From NCBI GenBank assembly GCA_014379205.1, contig JACMME010000162.1, positions 1-39,689 of the forward strand: a stretch of DNA of 39,689 nucleotides. The letters run 5' to 3'. Below, in pieces: positions 9,896-18,163 of the stretch; position 1 is the first letter of the stretch, and each line of letters begins with the position of its first letter. The stretch is from Gemmatimonadaceae bacterium. GTDB taxonomy: Bacteria > Gemmatimonadota > Gemmatimonadetes > Gemmatimonadales > Gemmatimonadaceae. The notes beneath the pieces are model-generated. The model worked only from the letters and a program-made list of their open reading frames with translations. It ran no database searches and was not told the DNA's origin. Position numbers and translations under genes: made by a program.

Positions 9896-10813
9896 ATGTC
9901 GCTTCTGGTTGTTGGTTCAGTTGCACTGGATTCGGTTGAGACGCCTTTTGGAAAGGCGGATAACGTTCTTGGCGGATCAGCAACTTTTTTCGCGGCCGCG
10001 GCCAGCCTGCTCACGCCTGTGCAGCTGGTCGGAGTGGTTGGCAGTGATTACCCGATGGAGAAACTGGAACCGCTGGCGGTGCGTGGCGTTGACCTCGCCG
10101 GCCTTGAGCGCGCGGACGGTGCGTCGTTTCGTTGGCGCGGACGTTACCGCCACGATCTCAACAGTGCGGAGACGCTTGAAACCCATCTCGGAGTTTTCTC
10201 GCATTTTTCGCCCAAAATTCCGGATCAGTTCCGTCGCGCGCCCTTTGTTTTCCTCGCGAATATCGACCCCAGGCTGCAGCGCGAGGTGCTCCGCCAGGTA
10301 GAGCGCCCTCGTCTGGTTGCGTGTGATACCATGAACTTCTGGATCGAGAGCCGCCGTCCGGAGCTGCTCGATCTTCTCGAACACGTGGACCTCATAACGC
10401 TGAACGACGGCGAAGCGCGGCAGCTCACGGAACAGTCCAATCTGGTAAAAGCTGCGCGCTGGATTCTGGCCAGGGGACCCAGGCACGTCGTCATTAAGAA
10501 GGGGGAGCACGGTGCGTTCATGTTCACCGAGAGCACCGTCTTTTTCGCACCAGCCTATCCGTTGGAAAATGTCTTCGATCCCACGGGGGCCGGAGATGCG
10601 TTTGCGGGCGGATTCATGGGCTACCTTGCGCGGACAGGCGACTTGAGCGAGCCGAACTTGCGTCGGGCTGTGATTTACGGCTCAGCGATGGGGTCTTTCG
10701 CGGTCGAGCAATTCTCCATTAGCCGCCTGCTGGATCTAACCCACAAGGAAATCGACCAGCGTGTACGCGATTTTCACCGACTCGTCTCTTTCGATCAGGA
10801 TCTGAACGAGTGA
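9896..10813 (+). CDS. PfkB-family carbohydrate/nucleoside kinase
   Basis: The 305-residue protein starts MSLLVVGSVALDSVETPFG, the first beta strand of the ribokinase fold. GGSATFFAAAASLL forms the substrate pocket, and the C-terminal signature FDPTGAGDAFAGGFMGYL carries the GAGD anion hole and catalytic Asp. PfkB enzymes phosphorylate sugars or nucleosides with ATP; the substrate cannot be told from sequence here. I chose the ATG at 9896 because the extra N-terminal residues from 9836 are encoded by repeat DNA. No Shine-Dalgarno site is obvious. The stop overlaps the purM GTG by 4 bp, so a purine-related substrate is possible but unproven. Confidence 0.85.
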   Translation: MSLLVVGSVALDSVETPFGKADNVLGGSATFFAAAASLLTPVQLVGVVGSDYPMEKLEPLAVRGVDLAGLERADGASFRWRGRYRHDLNSAETLETHLGVFSHFSPKIPDQFRRAPFVFLANIDPRLQREVLRQVERPRLVACDTMNFWIESRRPELLDLLEHVDLITLNDGEARQLTEQSNLVKAARWILARGPRHVVIKKGEHGAFMFTESTVFFAPAYPLENVFDPTGAGDAFAGGFMGYLARTGDLSEPNLRRAVIYGSAMGSFAVEQFSISRLLDLTHKEIDQRVRDFHRLVSFDQDLNE

Positions 10814-11835
10814 GCGTACCGCTCGACTACCGCGGCGCTGGCGTCTCCATCGACGCGGCCGACGAGGCCAAGCAACGCATCAAGGCGCTGGTTGAATCGA
10901 CTGTCACCGAAGGCTCGAGAGGCTCCTTCGGGGGATTCGGCGGCATGTTCCGCATGCCGGAGCAGACTCGCCAACCGTTGCTCGTCGCAAGTGCGGACGG
11001 TGTGGGAACGAAAGTGAAGGTGGCGATTGAGGCGGGTCGTCATGATACCGTTGGCCATGACCTGGTCAATCACTGCGTAAACGACATTCTGGTTCAGGGC
11101 GCCACGCCACTTTTCTTTCTCGACTACGTTGCCTTCGGCGAGTTGATTCCTTCTGTGGTCGAAGCGGTGGTTCACGGCGTCGCCGCGGGTTGCAGGGAGA
11201 ACCATTGCGCGCTTCTGGGTGGCGAGACCGCTGAGATGCCGGGCGTCTATACACCGCCGGACTACGATCTCGCGGGGTTTGTCGTCGGACTGGTAGAGGA
11301 ATCCAATGTCATCGGGCCGGCCGGCGTGAAGAGCAACGATGTGCTTGTTGGGCTGGCAAGCTCCGGACTGCATACGAATGGATACTCTCTCGCGCGCCGG
11401 ATAGTATCCGAACGACTTCGTCTTGGCGTGCACGACCGATTCCCGGATACCGCATTCTCGGTGGCGGATGTCCTGCTTCGGGTGCATCGCTCGTATCTCG
11501 CGGCGCTACACCCGGTGCTTTCCGGCATTCATGCCATGGCTCACATAACAGGTGGCGGAATTCCCGGCAATCTCGTGCGTGCACTGCCGCCGCATCTCGA
11601 TGCCGTAGTAGAGACTGCCAGTTGGGAAATCCCGGCGGAGTTTCGCGTTCTGAAAAAAGCAGGAGCGATCGAGCAGCCGGAAATGTTGCGCACGTTCAAC
11701 ATGGGCGTCGGTATCATTATAGTTACCGGTGCACCTAACGCCGAAACGATCATTAAAAGCGCACGCGATGCGGGCGTCCAAGGGTGGGTTCTCGGATCCA
11801 TCGTTCCCGGTCACGGCCGGGTGCTAATGCAGTAG
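10810..11835 (+). CDS. purM: phosphoribosylformylglycinamidine cyclo-ligase
   Basis: The 341-residue AIR synthetase closes the imidazole ring in the fifth step of purine synthesis, turning FGAM and ATP into AIR. Landmarks are ADGVGTKVKVA near residue 60, GHDLVNHCVNDIL, LLGGETAEMPGVY, SSGLHTNGYSLAR and HITGGGIPGNLVRALP. The length is typical. The start is GTG overlapping the kinase stop. No other pur gene is in the window, so purM is separated from the rest of the pathway. A 29-bp gap with an AGGAG site leads into the outer-membrane protein gene. Confidence 0.96.
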   Translation: MSVPLDYRGAGVSIDAADEAKQRIKALVESTVTEGSRGSFGGFGGMFRMPEQTRQPLLVASADGVGTKVKVAIEAGRHDTVGHDLVNHCVNDILVQGATPLFFLDYVAFGELIPSVVEAVVHGVAAGCRENHCALLGGETAEMPGVYTPPDYDLAGFVVGLVEESNVIGPAGVKSNDVLVGLASSGLHTNGYSLARRIVSERLRLGVHDRFPDTAFSVADVLLRVHRSYLAALHPVLSGIHAMAHITGGGIPGNLVRALPPHLDAVVETASWEIPAEFRVLKKAGAIEQPEMLRTFNMGVGIIIVTGAPNAETIIKSARDAGVQGWVLGSIVPGHGRVLMQ

Positions 11836-11864
11836 ATTCTCGCAGAACAGGAGTACATCCGATC

Positions 11865-12923
11865 ATGACTTTTCGTCACACAATGCGCGCAGCGACGCTC
11901 TGTGCCGTCCTTCCTGTCGTAGCGCTAGCGCAAGGAACGGTGGATGCTCGGTGTCAGCCTGGCACGCCGTCGTCGGTCGTCGGCACTTCAGGCGAGGGCG
12001 GGGATGCATGCCAGAAGGGCATCGACCTGTTCAACTTCATGGCTCCGCAGCTTGGAATGGTGATCTCAAGCGGGAATGCAACACTAGGTCAGGCGGGCGC
12101 GCTCGGCGGGCTCGGCCGTTTCACCTTCTCCCTTCGCGGTAATGCCCTCCAGGGCGGCGTTCCTGATATCGGCGATGTTGCGGTTTCGACAGGCAGCGCC
12201 AACTCGTCCGCGTACGGAGTGGATAAGCAAGTCATTCCCATGGTTGGAGCTGAAGGTGCAATTGGTCTGTTCGGCGGAATTCCGGTTGGCCTGAGCAGTG
12301 TTCTTGGTGTAGATGCTCTGGTAAGCGCGTTTTACGTTCCGGAGTACAACGCCGGTTTCAAGGACGAGAGTGAGCGGTTCGCCATCGAGACGCCGGACGA
12401 GAAAATCAAAGTGGGTTACGGCGTACGTATCGGCCTCATCGGTGAATCTCTTTCGCTCCCCGGTGTGTCCTTCACATGGCTCAAGCGCGACCTGCCAGGC
12501 ACCAACATCCTCGCCCGGCCGAACAGCAATTCCGAGATATCGCTTCTCAACTTTGACAACAACACCACAGCGTGGCGCCTCGTGGCCGGAAAGAGATTGG
12601 GCCCGGCAGGCATAGCGCTCGGCTATGGCAAGGACGTATACAAATCCAATACGGACCTGACGTACGGCATTACGGATGAGGCATGTTCGATTGTATGCGT
12701 GCCGACGATGCCACGTGAAGGGTCGTTTCGCTTTGACCGAAAGACGAAAGCAACCACTTTCTTCGGTGACCTCATGCTCAACGTTGGTCTCTTCACGATC
12801 GTTGGCGAAATCGGCCAGGTGAAAGCCGACGATGTCGATGCGGGTGATTTCTTCAATACGTTCTCCGAGTCGCCGGCCAAGTCGCGCTTGTATGGCTCTG
12901 TCGGGTTTCGTCTTGGAAGGTAG
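11865..12923 (+). CDS. predicted outer-membrane beta-barrel protein, unknown function
   Basis: The start is the ATG at 11865, preceded by ACAGGAG. The 352-residue product has a signal peptide (Met-Thr-Phe-Arg..., hydrophobic core, cleavage near ALA-QG). The mature part is rich in Gly and alternating hydrophobic residues, with repeated strand-like segments such as GLGRFTFSLRGNAL, VGYGVRIGLIGESL, AGIALGYGKDVYK and the final RLYGSVGFRLG. This suggests a beta barrel of about ten or more strands. An extracellular-looking loop contains two cysteines (ACSIVCVP) that could form a disulfide. I do not recognise a family. It sits between purM and ribD with short gaps and may be transcribed with the rib cluster. 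Confidence 0.62.
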   Translation: MTFRHTMRAATLCAVLPVVALAQGTVDARCQPGTPSSVVGTSGEGGDACQKGIDLFNFMAPQLGMVISSGNATLGQAGALGGLGRFTFSLRGNALQGGVPDIGDVAVSTGSANSSAYGVDKQVIPMVGAEGAIGLFGGIPVGLSSVLGVDALVSAFYVPEYNAGFKDESERFAIETPDEKIKVGYGVRIGLIGESLSLPGVSFTWLKRDLPGTNILARPNSNSEISLLNFDNNTTAWRLVAGKRLGPAGIALGYGKDVYKSNTDLTYGITDEACSIVCVPTMPREGSFRFDRKTKATTFFGDLMLNVGLFTIVGEIGQVKADDVDAGDFFNTFSESPAKSRLYGSVGFRLGR

Positions 12924-12952
12924 GCTCTGAGTTGCAGGCTGAGCGTTCGGAC

Positions 12953-14029
12953 ATGTCGCGCGACAGCGCGTTCATGCGCCGGGCGCTCGAACTCGCCCTG
13001 AGAGGGTGGGGACAGACGGCGCCGAACCCAATGGTCGGCGCCGTCGTCGTCAGTGATGGGAAAGTTGTCGGCGAAGGTTATCACGCTCGTTTCGGCGGAG
13101 CTCACGCTGAGGTTTCCGCACTTGCCGAAGCTGGCGAGCGCGCGCGCGGGAGCACCGTGTACGTGACACTGGAGCCATGCGCGCACTCAGGAAAAACGCC
13201 GCCGTGTACCGACGCTCTGATTGCATCCGGAGTCGCGCGCGTAGTCTGCGCAACGCTTGATCCAAACCCGGTAGCGGCCGGTGGTATGGCACGGCTGGCC
13301 GAACGTAGAATTGCCGTTGCGGAGAGTGTAGAAGAGAAGTCGGCCCGCGAGCTCAACGCTCCTTTCTTTCACGCGTTCCGCTCGACGCGCCCATGGATCA
13401 CTGTAAAGCTGGCCATTTCGCTCGACGGTGCAATCGCGGACGCACACGGCAATTCCCGGTGGATTACCGGCGAGGAATCCCGCCGACAGGTGCACCACCT
13501 TAGGGCGGGGCAAGACGCGATTGCCGTGGGAATCGGCACAGCGATCGCGGATGATCCATCTCTTACGGTTCGCGAGGCGCCAGCGCCTCGCGTGGCGCCT
13601 CTCCGAGTAGTGTTCGACCGTCGCGCGCGGCTACCCCTCACGTCGGAGCTTGCGCGCACCGCGCGGATCATACCTACCGTTGTCATCGCTGAGTCTGCTG
13701 ATGCATCGCGCGTCGCCACTCTCGAGAATGCTGGCGTGGTGGTATTGCGCGCTGCGACTCTCGCCGAAGGTCTCGACGAGCTGGGAAGACTCCAGGTGCG
13801 CTCTGTTCTGGTTGAGGGTGGCGCCCGCCTCGCTGGCGCTCTGCTCGATGCGGCTCTCGTAGATCGACTGGTTATCTTTCAGGCGCCGGTCATTCTTGGT
13901 TCGGGAGCGATCGGTGCGTTTGCGCAAACGTCGAGCGCCGTTCTCACAACAGCGTCCCGATTCAGCATCGTGGAGCAGCGTACATTTGGAGATGATTCAA
14001 TGACGGTGTACGCGCCTCAGGGTGCCTGA
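12953..14029 (+). CDS. ribD: bifunctional riboflavin deaminase/reductase RibD
   Basis: The 358-residue protein joins a cytidine-deaminase-like domain to a reductase domain and carries out the second and third steps of riboflavin synthesis. The zinc site is His51-Ala-Glu53 (GAHAEV) with Cys76 and Cys85 in EPCAHSGKTPPC. The reductase half begins near WITVKLAISLDGAIAD, with SRWITGEESRR, and ends in a LVEGGARLAGALL NADPH/substrate segment. A TTG at 12932 could add seven residues and has a GGAAGG upstream, but the ATG fits the family start better. The stop overlaps ribE (TGATG). No FMN riboswitch fits in the short gap upstream. Confidence 0.94.
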   Translation: MSRDSAFMRRALELALRGWGQTAPNPMVGAVVVSDGKVVGEGYHARFGGAHAEVSALAEAGERARGSTVYVTLEPCAHSGKTPPCTDALIASGVARVVCATLDPNPVAAGGMARLAERRIAVAESVEEKSARELNAPFFHAFRSTRPWITVKLAISLDGAIADAHGNSRWITGEESRRQVHHLRAGQDAIAVGIGTAIADDPSLTVREAPAPRVAPLRVVFDRRARLPLTSELARTARIIPTVVIAESADASRVATLENAGVVVLRAATLAEGLDELGRLQVRSVLVEGGARLAGALLDAALVDRLVIFQAPVILGSGAIGAFAQTSSAVLTTASRFSIVEQRTFGDDSMTVYAPQGA

Positions 14030-14634
14030 TGTTTACCGGACTGATAGAGCAGGTGGGACATATCGAGCAGGTGAGAGCGACGGATGCGGGGAAGGAGTTC
14101 CGTGTTCGGGCGGCCTACGCCGGACTTATGAATGGGGAGAGTATAGCCCTGAACGGGGCATGTCTCACGGTGCGCGAACATGGTAGCGGGTGGTTTGCGG
14201 TAGCGGCCGTCGCGACGACGCTGGGCAGGACAACGATGGGAGACTGGCATGAAGGGAAGCCAGTGAATCTGGAGCGCTCAGTCCGAGTGGGTGATCGGCT
14301 TGGCGGTCATCTCGTTCAGGGTCACGTCGACGGTGTCGGAACAGTAAAGGCAGTGACGTGGGAACAGGACGCGCTGCTAATCGACGTGGCACTCACCGAA
14401 GATTTGCAGGATTTCATGGTTCCGCACGGCTCTGTCTGCATCGACGGCGTGAGTCTTACCGTCAACGAACTGCTTGCGGAGGATGTGTTGCAGGTATCGA
14501 TCATCGAGTATACACGCCGGCATACTACGCTCGCAGATCTCAAAGAAGGCCAACGGGTTCACGTGGAGGCTGACATCATAGGAAAATATGTGCAGCGTCT
14601 TGTCGCGCCTTACATTACCCGCGCGCGGCAATAG
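14029..14634 (+). CDS. ribE: riboflavin synthase alpha subunit
   Basis: The 201-residue protein starts [12 protein letters not shown], the invariant family N terminus. It has two homologous lumazine-binding barrels: the first with [10 protein letters not shown] and [15 protein letters not shown], the second with [24 protein letters not shown] and [12 protein letters not shown]. It dismutates two 6,7-dimethyl-8-ribityllumazine molecules into riboflavin and the pyrimidinedione. The ATG shares its A with the ribD stop. The ribBA start is 1 bp after its stop. Confidence 0.96.
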   Translation: MFTGLIEQVGHIEQVRATDAGKEFRVRAAYAGLMNGESIALNGACLTVREHGSGWFAVAAVATTLGRTTMGDWHEGKPVNLERSVRVGDRLGGHLVQGHVDGVGTVKAVTWEQDALLIDVALTEDLQDFMVPHGSVCIDGVSLTVNELLAEDVLQVSIIEYTRRHTTLADLKEGQRVHVEADIIGKYVQRLVAPYITRARQ

Positions 14635-14635
14635 C

Positions 14636-15844
14636 ATGCGATTCGGGACGGTTGAGCAGGCAATCGAGGATATTCGCGAGGGGAAATTCATCATCGTGGC
14701 GGATGATGAGGATCGCGAGAACGAAGGCGACCTCATCTGTGCGGCGCAGCTCGTAACGCCGGCCAAGATCCATTTTCTCATCAAGCGGGCGGGCGGTCAG
14801 ATATGCCTGGCGCTCACACCTGAACGTTGCGATCAGCTTGGGCTGCCCGCGCAGGCGGATGAAGACCGTGATCGGTATCGAACCGCCTTCACTGTGAGCA
14901 TCGATGCCGCGCATCGTTTTGGAGTCACCACGGGTGTCGGAGCCGCGGACCGCGCGAAAACAATTCAGGTCGCGGTCGATCCCGCCACGGTTCCTTCCGA
15001 TCTCCGACGGGGCGGACACGTCTTTCCCCTTCGTGCTCGCGAGGGTGGTGTCCTTCAGCGCGTCGGCCATACGGAAACCGCAGTGGATCTGGCCAGATTC
15101 GCCGGTCTGTATCCGGCGGGAGTCATCTGCGAGATCCTGAACGACGACGATAGCGCACCAGCACGCCGGCCTCAGCTGGAGCGCTTCGCAGAGGAGCATA
15201 AGCTCACATTCATTACTGTCGCGCAGGTCGTCGCGCACCGGCTGCGCACCGAGCGCCTGGTGCACCGCGTCGCCGAGGCGAGGCTTCCAACGGAGACCGG
15301 GGACTGGCGCATCATAGGATACCGAAACGATGTGGATACTCACGAGCACGTCGCTCTCGTGCATGGCGACGTGGGTGACGGCGAGAATGTGCTGGTGCGG
15401 ATGCACTCCAAGTGCCTCACCGGTGACGTTTTCGGCTCGCGCCGGTGCGACTGCCAGTGGCAGCTCCACGCGGCAATGGACATGATCGCCGAGCAAGGGC
15501 GCGGTGTGGTGGTGTATCTGGATCAGGAAGGGCGCGGTATCGGACTTCTCAACAAGCTCAAGGCATACGAGCTACAGGACGCGGGCATCGACACTGTGGA
15601 AGCAAATGAACGGCTTGGCTTCAAGCCGGATCTGCGCAACTACGGAATTGGCGCACAAATCCTGCTCGACCTCGGCCTCAAGTCCATCCGGCCCATGACC
15701 AACAATCCGAAGAAGCTTGTGGGACTGGAAGGATATGGACTGAGAGTCGACGAGGGCGTTCGCATCCAGGGCCCGGTCACGGCGGAGAATCGCGGCTACC
15801 TCGATGCCAAGCGATTGAAGCTCGGCCACCTGTTCTCGCACTGA
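14636..15844 (+). CDS. ribBA: bifunctional DHBP synthase / GTP cyclohydrolase II
   Basis: The 402-residue fusion starts [20 protein letters not shown]. The DHBP synthase half has [16 protein letters not shown] (metal and substrate site) and [18 protein letters not shown]. The GCHII half has [19 protein letters not shown] (three zinc cysteines), [13 protein letters not shown] and NNPKKLVGL. It supplies both precursors of riboflavin: 3,4-dihydroxybutanone phosphate from ribulose 5-phosphate, and the diaminopyrimidine from GTP. An earlier in-frame ATG at 14588 lies inside ribE and encodes unrelated residues, so I reject it. The stop overlaps ribH (TGATG). Confidence 0.96.
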   Translation: MRFGTVEQAIEDIREGKFIIVADDEDRENEGDLICAAQLVTPAKIHFLIKRAGGQICLALTPERCDQLGLPAQADEDRDRYRTAFTVSIDAAHRFGVTTGVGAADRAKTIQVAVDPATVPSDLRRGGHVFPLRAREGGVLQRVGHTETAVDLARFAGLYPAGVICEILNDDDSAPARRPQLERFAEEHKLTFITVAQVVAHRLRTERLVHRVAEARLPTETGDWRIIGYRNDVDTHEHVALVHGDVGDGENVLVRMHSKCLTGDVFGSRRCDCQWQLHAAMDMIAEQGRGVVVYLDQEGRGIGLLNKLKAYELQDAGIDTVEANERLGFKPDLRNYGIGAQILLDLGLKSIRPMTNNPKKLVGLEGYGLRVDEGVRIQGPVTAENRGYLDAKRLKLGHLFSH

Positions 15845-16323
15845 TGCCGGAATTCACCGGAGCACCCGCCAGCACCGGCGGGCGTTTTGCCATTATCGCG
15901 AGCCGGTTCAATGAGACGATTACTCAGCGGCTGGTAGATGGTGCGATGGACGCGCTAACGCGTCATGGCGTTGCCTTCGATGACGTGGATATCGTCTGGG
16001 TTCCTGGAGCGTGGGAGCTTCCTTTCGGGGCGAGACGCCTCCTGGTGACCGACAGATATCGCGCGCTTGTCGCGGTTGGCGCAGTGATTCGCGGCGAGAC
16101 ACCGCATTTCGATTACGTCGCTGGTGAGGCGTCGCGCGGATTGGCAGACGCGAGCAAGGAGTTCGACGCGCCCATCGGATTCGGACTGCTTACTTGCGAC
16201 ACCTTTGCGCAGGCCGAAGCCCGGGCAGGAGGTGCATTCGGCAACAAGGGCTGGGACGCCGCGCTTGCCGCGCTCGAGATGGCCGATCTGTTCGACCGAC
16301 TGGATGCAGCGCCGGAAGAGTGA
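15844..16323 (+). CDS. ribH: 6,7-dimethyl-8-ribityllumazine synthase
   Basis: The 159-residue protein condenses dihydroxybutanone phosphate with the ribitylaminopyrimidine. Motifs are ASRFNETITQRLVDGA, WVPGAWELPFGARRL, GAVIRGETPHFDYVAGEASRGL (catalytic His in PHFD), FGLLTCDTFAQA and GNKGWDAALAALEM. The size matches lumazine synthase subunits, which assemble into pentamers or 60-mers. It completes ribD-ribE-ribBA-ribH. NusB begins inside its last codons. Confidence 0.95.
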   Translation: MPEFTGAPASTGGRFAIIASRFNETITQRLVDGAMDALTRHGVAFDDVDIVWVPGAWELPFGARRLLVTDRYRALVAVGAVIRGETPHFDYVAGEASRGLADASKEFDAPIGFGLLTCDTFAQAEARAGGAFGNKGWDAALAALEMADLFDRLDAAPEE

Positions 16324-16723
16324 GATTCGGTCCAGGGTTCGAGCGCTGCAGGCGCTCTACGCCTGGGATCTGAGAGATGGACAGTCACTGGAGCGCGTCG
16401 CTGAGCAGATGTGGGACGACTTGCGGGTCGCTCCCACCGAACGCGCGCGCGCGGGAAAAATTGTGCGCACCGTCGCCGTCAGCGGAAAGGAGATCGACGC
16501 CGCACTTCGCGAAATCACCACAAATTGGCGGCTGGAGCGGCTGGGTGTAATCGAGCGATCTGTGCTCCGGCTGGCTGCCGCCGAGCTCATGGGTGGCGAA
16601 ACTCCGCCTCGCGTTGTGATTCAGGAGGCTGTCAGGCTGGCCGAACGGTTTGGAAGCCCGCAGAGCGCGAAGTTCGTTAATGGAGTAATCGACGCGCTGG
16701 CGAGGGAGATGGGCAAACTGTAG
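16304..16723 (+). CDS. nusB: transcription antitermination factor NusB
   Basis: The 139-residue all-helical protein starts with a basic MQRRKSEIRSRVRALQALYAWDL segment. Its end, TPPRVVIQEAVRLAERF...SAKFVNGVIDAL, matches the NusB C terminus. NusB with NusE (S10) binds boxA RNA to promote antitermination in rRNA operons. The ATG at 16304 gives a 20-bp overlap with ribH. The longer in-frame extension upstream is only ribH read in another frame. The ribH-nusB pairing is a widespread bacterial arrangement, which supports both calls. Confidence 0.92.
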   Translation: MQRRKSEIRSRVRALQALYAWDLRDGQSLERVAEQMWDDLRVAPTERARAGKIVRTVAVSGKEIDAALREITTNWRLERLGVIERSVLRLAAAELMGGETPPRVVIQEAVRLAERFGSPQSAKFVNGVIDALAREMGKL

Positions 16724-16815
16724 CTGACCCAGGGCCTTCCAACGCAACCCTTCCCGCGCTCCTCGTGTCACAGGTTCGAGTTAGCACGCACAGACCTCCA
16801 GAGCCTCGAGACTAG
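16724..16815. other. spacer before the sigma-factor operon
   Basis: This 92-bp gap separates the rib/nusB cluster from the sigma operon. An in-frame TAG immediately precedes the sigma GTG, which fixes that start. No rho-independent terminator is clear. If the ECF factor is autoregulated its promoter should lie here, but I cannot name -35 and -10 boxes with confidence. Confidence 0.4.
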
Positions 16816-17358
16816 GTGGATGAACGCCAACTGATCGCCAGAGTACTGGCCGGCGAAGCGGCCGCCGAGCGCGCGCTTTATGACGCGCATGTCGACCGCA
16901 TCTACCGATTGGCGTACCGGCTGGCCGGCGACGACGATCTGGCGCGCGAATTCACGCAGGACACGTTCATTCGCGCGTTCCAGCGACTCGGCGATTTTCG
17001 TGGCCAGTCGGCTTTCTCGACCTGGCTGCACAGCATCGCTGTTTCGGTGAGCCTGAACGGTCTGCGGAAGAGCAAGCGCATTCGCTTGCGTGAAGTCGAG
17101 CTCGAGGAGGCAGGCACCGTTGGAGTTGCAACACGTCATGCGGAGCCTGACCTCAAGATAAAGCTCAAGCTGGCGATCGACGCACTTTCGGAGGGATATC
17201 GCACTGTGTTCGTCATGCACGACATCGAAGGCTACACACATGAAGAGATTGGTGCCGCGCTCGGCGTCGAGACCGGTACCTCCAAGGCGAATCTCAGCCG
17301 GGCGCGCGCAAAGCTTCGCGTGGCGCTGGCTGATTTCGCGGGAGAATGGGCAGTATGA
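16816..17358 (+). CDS. ECF (sigma-70 family) RNA polymerase sigma factor
   Basis: The 180-residue protein has only the two domains of ECF sigma factors. Sigma2 (about residues 18-85) contains HVDRIYRLAYRL, AREFTQDTFIRAFQRL and FSTWLHSIAVSVSLN. Sigma4 (about 120-172) contains LSEGYRTVFVMHDIEGYTHEEIGAALGV and a helix-turn-helix SKANLSRARAKLRVAL. It directs RNA polymerase to a small regulon. The start is GTG with a stop codon directly upstream. It overlaps the next gene by 13 bp, the usual arrangement with a cognate anti-sigma factor. The signal sensed is not visible. Confidence 0.93.
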   Translation: MDERQLIARVLAGEAAAERALYDAHVDRIYRLAYRLAGDDDLAREFTQDTFIRAFQRLGDFRGQSAFSTWLHSIAVSVSLNGLRKSKRIRLREVELEEAGTVGVATRHAEPDLKIKLKLAIDALSEGYRTVFVMHDIEGYTHEEIGAALGVETGTSKANLSRARAKLRVALADFAGEWAV

Positions 17359-18152
17359 CTGAAAATGACCGTTTCGATGACATGCTGGCCGAAGCGGCGC
17401 GGAGCTACAATGCTCCGCCGGAGACGCCGCGCGAGGTGATGTGGAACTCCGTGCGTCAGGGTTTGGAAGAGCAGAGGAGCACCGCCTTTGGCGATCTCTC
17501 CAATCTCGAGAACAGTGATGCGAAGGTTACGCCCTTGCGAGCCCCGAGACGTGACTGGTTGCGCTGGGCCGCCGGCATGGCTGCGGCATTGGTGATCGGC
17601 TTTGGGATCGGGAGATGGCAAGGCGCCGACCGAGCCGACGTGACCGGAAGCACAGCTCGCGGTCAAGATACCCGAGGCAGCGTTGCGACGGCTTCGCCTC
17701 GAGCTCCCGGATCCCCGACTGACAGCAGGCCGGAATCGACGGCCAGCCCGCGCGCAGGCATCAGGAGCACCGATCCGGCAATCACCCGTGAACGGTCAAC
17801 TTCTTCCGCTTATCAGATAGCCGCGATTCAACACCTGACGCAGATGGAGGTGTTGCTGACTTCGTTTCGCTCCGAGGCTCAGGGCGGACGTGTAATGGAT
17901 GATCAGCTGTCCGTGTGGGCCGCTGACCTCCTCGGTACTACTCGTTTACTGATCGACTCGCCCGCCGGTGAAGATCAGCGCTTGAAGAGATTGCTTGAAG
18001 ACCTGGAGCTCGTTCTTGCGCAAATCGCGCAGCTCGGCCCCCGCAGGGCTGGTCAGGAAGTTGAGATGATCAATGAAGCCGTGGAGTGGCGCAATGTGTT
18101 GCCGCGGCTACGCAGCGCTATTCCCGCCGGCTCGGTTGTGGCCGGTACATAA
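17346..18152 (+). CDS. membrane-anchored putative anti-sigma factor
   Basis: The 268-residue protein has a cytoplasmic N-terminal region of about 75 residues (FDDMLAEAARSYNAPPETPREVMW), one transmembrane helix (WLRWAAGMAAALVIGFGIGRW, about residues 71-91), a Ser/Thr/Pro/Arg linker to about residue 150, and a helical extracytoplasmic domain. The N-terminal region lacks the HxxxCxxC zinc motif of ZAS anti-sigma factors. The anti-sigma call therefore rests on topology and its 13-bp overlap with the ECF gene. A second ATG at 17355 could be the start. The 3' end is 11 bp before the first HEAT-repeat gene. Confidence 0.68.
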   Translation: MGSMTENDRFDDMLAEAARSYNAPPETPREVMWNSVRQGLEEQRSTAFGDLSNLENSDAKVTPLRAPRRDWLRWAAGMAAALVIGFGIGRWQGADRADVTGSTARGQDTRGSVATASPRAPGSPTDSRPESTASPRAGIRSTDPAITRERSTSSAYQIAAIQHLTQMEVLLTSFRSEAQGGRVMDDQLSVWAADLLGTTRLLIDSPAGEDQRLKRLLEDLELVLAQIAQLGPRRAGQEVEMINEAVEWRNVLPRLRSAIPAGSVVAGT

Positions 18153-18156
18153 GGAG
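18151..18156 (+). promoter_or_regulatory. ribosome binding site deciding a GTG start
   Basis: AAGGAG lies 7 bp before the GTG at 18164, a near-ideal Shine-Dalgarno site. It overlaps the anti-sigma stop codon. It decides the start of the first HEAT-repeat gene over the longer ATG frame from 18086, which lies inside the anti-sigma gene. Confidence 0.8.
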
Positions 18157-18163
18157 AATTTTT

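Noticed and set aside
12924-12952. FMN riboswitch before ribD
   Set aside because: The gap is only 29 bp and has none of the FMN riboswitch consensus blocks.
14588-14635. Upstream ATG start for ribBA
   Set aside because: It lies within ribE and adds 16 residues that do not match the family. The ATG at 14636 fits.
16724-16815. tRNA-like GGTTCGA stretch
   Set aside because: The seven bases resemble a T-loop, but no acceptor, D or anticodon stems can be drawn around them.
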